Below are positions 62,220 to 64,000 of a stretch of 64,000 nucleotides of DNA, one piece after another. Below the pieces are notes generated by a model. The model saw nothing but the letters and a program-made list of their open reading frames with translations, had not been told where the DNA came from and ran no database searches. The stretch lies in the NCBI GenBank assembly GCA_963854835.1, contig OY978527.1, positions 27,917,529 to 27,981,528 of the forward strand, given 5' to 3'. The DNA comes from Megamerina dolium (lineage: Eukaryota > Arthropoda > Insecta > Diptera > Megamerinidae). The position numbers were made by a program, and so were the translations under genes. How positions within the stretch are numbered: the first letter of the stretch is position 1; each line of letters begins with the position of its first letter.

Positions 62220-62650
62220 ATCGATTTAGGCCGAATTTAGCACGCTTCACCAGATATCTCTGTCCTTCGCTAGCTGGTGCCAGTTAAAAATTCAAAGTCC
62301 TGTCAAGTTCTCCAGTACTTGGTCTTTCCACCAGAGGATAGATCTCCCTCTACTGCGTCGTCCACCAGCGGGTTCCGCTTCTTAGTTGAAGCTCGACATA
62401 ACCTAGCCAGCGTAACCACTGAATTTTGATGCGCTTTACTAAGCATACAGCTCATATAGTTCATAGTTGTACCATATACGATACTCGTCACCAACGCAAA
62501 TAGGTCCAAAGATCTTGCATAGGAATTTTCTCTCGAAAACTGAAAGCATTCTCTCATCTGAGGTGGAAAATGCCCAATCTTCGACGCTGTATGTAAGGAA
62601 AGCAATGGTGGCATGATAAGAGACTTATAGGGTATGGTTTTCGTTTCTCG
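62220..62650 (-). pseudogene. LINE reverse transcriptase C-terminal relic
   Basis: The minus strand reads SVEDWAFSTSDERMLSVFERK, then FLCKIFGPICVGDEYRI, then YNYELYELY, and after stops IKIQWLRWLGYV and NWHQLAKDRDIW. This is the conserved tail of insect endonuclease-reverse transcriptases (ADERALRVFERKILRKIFGP type). It is neither the jockey-type nor the LOA-type family seen elsewhere here. The long ORF at 62303-62776 is a different, out-of-frame reading of the same DNA. Confidence 0.75.
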
Positions 62651-64000
62651 AGAGAGGGTTTGACTTTTGAATGGCTTAATTAGGAGGACATTCGGCCAAA
62701 ATCGAACAAATAAAAACATGACTACCATGTAGCCCTTTGTAAGCCATGGTATACTTATTTGAAAGAAGTCAAACATTCAATTGATTCGTCGATTGATTCT
62801 AAAACCAATATTTCTTCACCATGGAATCCGTGTTTTGTATATAATGTTGAAGTAAGGAAAGACCGATGCATTATTGGTTTGGATAAAAGAAATAAATTAT
62901 GTTTTCACTAAATTATTGTAGTGATGCAAGCTTATGCTTGAAAAATTGATATTCTGTACTGAAAAAAAAATTTTTGATTTGCTCCTCTCAAATGTGAGTT
63001 TCTTGATATTTTCTGTTTTTAGCAATATTATTGTATTTATTATCAAATTTATGGGAGCTTTAATATTGTATATTTTGTTTTACTACTATCAGGAAATTCA
63101 TTCAGTATACATAAAAATATATTCATTTCAATTTTTCAAATGATTGCTACGATTTTTTTGCTTGCAGTAATATCATTTGAAAAATTACTCTTGTAAGGGG
63201 AAATACATATATTCAAACAAGCGAACAAATACCATCACCACTAATTCACAAAGTAGACACTGAGAAAATCCAATTGTAAAACTTTAAGCACTTAAGCAAG
63301 TACTATTTTAGTGATGTTAACTATCCTATTTCGTTTCTTGTCTCTCTCGTCTCTCTCACACAATCGCTCTTTTTCTGTCTCTTGATTTTATTATTTTTGC
63401 TTGTTGTTGAGGAAGAACACTGGTTTTGTGTGTGTGAACAATTTTCATTTTGATGAGTGCAAAATTAGTTGAAAAGTGCTTTGCTCCTTTTGAATTTTTG
63501 CTATTTTGCTTAAAATTACTATCATGGGTTATATGTATGTATATCTAACAATATGCTGCAGTTTTTGCCATTTGACTAAGATTTGTTAACACCTAAATTA
63601 ATGTGATTTTTAGAATTCGCTTTTTTTTTTAATAGATAGCTTGTAAATATTTTGATTAAGATTTAAAAAAAAATGTCATATGTTGTAAAACAAAATGAAA
63701 ATCATATTAAATCAACCAAATCCTTTTATAAAAATAATTACCAAATAAAAATGTTTATCCAAATAGTACTCCATAAGCTCCACAATTTTCAATAAATAAT
63801 TAAATAAATAAATATAAAAATTCTATAACGGAGATGGGCCACATTTCAGTTGAAAATTTATATTTATTATTTATGTTAAAATATTTCAATATTCTTTTGA
63901 TTTAAATTGTAATATTGCTAAGGGCCTTGCTAAAATATGTATGACATTGAATGAAAACACTATTGTTGGGAAGAGTTGACCAAGGCCTCAGGCGAGGCTG
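62651..64000. other. AT-rich non-coding stretch
   Basis: No gene was recognised. A pyrimidine-rich tract lies at 63329-63382. Confidence 0.5.

Noticed and set aside
62303..62776. 157-codon ORF as a host gene
   Set aside because: The DNA reads as a LINE RT tail in another frame; this frame is an artefact.

Overview
The window looks like repeat-rich, AT-rich intergenic or intronic DNA from a higher fly. Three things suggest this: a long DINE-1-like repeat family with GTCCGT runs, jockey- and LOA-type non-LTR retrotransposons, and several mariner lineages, including one with DD41D spacing of the kind described from tephritid fruit flies. A tephritid is my best guess, but no host marker gene is present to prove it. 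I found no convincing host protein-coding gene, rRNA, functional tRNA, CRISPR array or bacterial-type operon. Nearly all recognisable sequence is transposable elements, many of them nested.

Layout. 1-7.2 kb holds an old DINE-1-like repeat split by a 5.33-kb composite element (1450-6782). The composite has kilobase-long, nearly identical inverted arms and a 7-bp target duplication. Each arm carries a younger DINE-1-like copy, and the middle holds a 3' fragment of a jockey-type LINE. 8.7-10.6 kb is another DINE-1-like copy. 11.2-13.6 kb is an internally deleted LOA/I-group LINE. 14.6-15.0 kb is a short mariner hairpin element. 17.3-17.6 kb is a MITE and 19.6-20.0 kb a mariner relic. 21.4-23.3 kb is a DINE-1-like copy. 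26.9-31.3 kb is a second, longer LOA/I-group LINE with a 12-bp target duplication. 33.4-37.3 kb is a mariner relic split by a 2.8-kb jockey-type LINE. 39.1-40.7 kb is a DINE-1-like copy. 41.6-42.4 kb is a large TA microsatellite with a full tRNA-derived SINE in it. 45.2-45.6 kb is a second full SINE. 48.6-49.7 kb is a DINE-1-like copy. 51.75-53.05 kb is an almost intact DD41D mariner with TIRs. 53.2-58.6 kb is another mariner relic split by a 4.6-kb jockey-type LINE whose two ORFs are both open. 59.0-62.7 kb has a SINE tail, a PIF/Harbinger relic, a mariner tail and an RT relic.

How the parts relate. The LINE at 53.85-58.47 kb is the only element here whose whole protein set looks intact, and it or a sister copy is the natural source of the two truncated copies at 3.6 and 33.7 kb. 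Four of the nested insertions have target duplications that can be read directly. Three insertions (into the old DINE-like repeat and into two mariners) can be checked because removing the insert rejoins the host element. The most unusual object is the 1450-6782 foldback-like composite, whose arms differ mainly by gain of internal repeat subunits. Its central region codes only for a LINE fragment, so any transposase it used must come from elsewhere.
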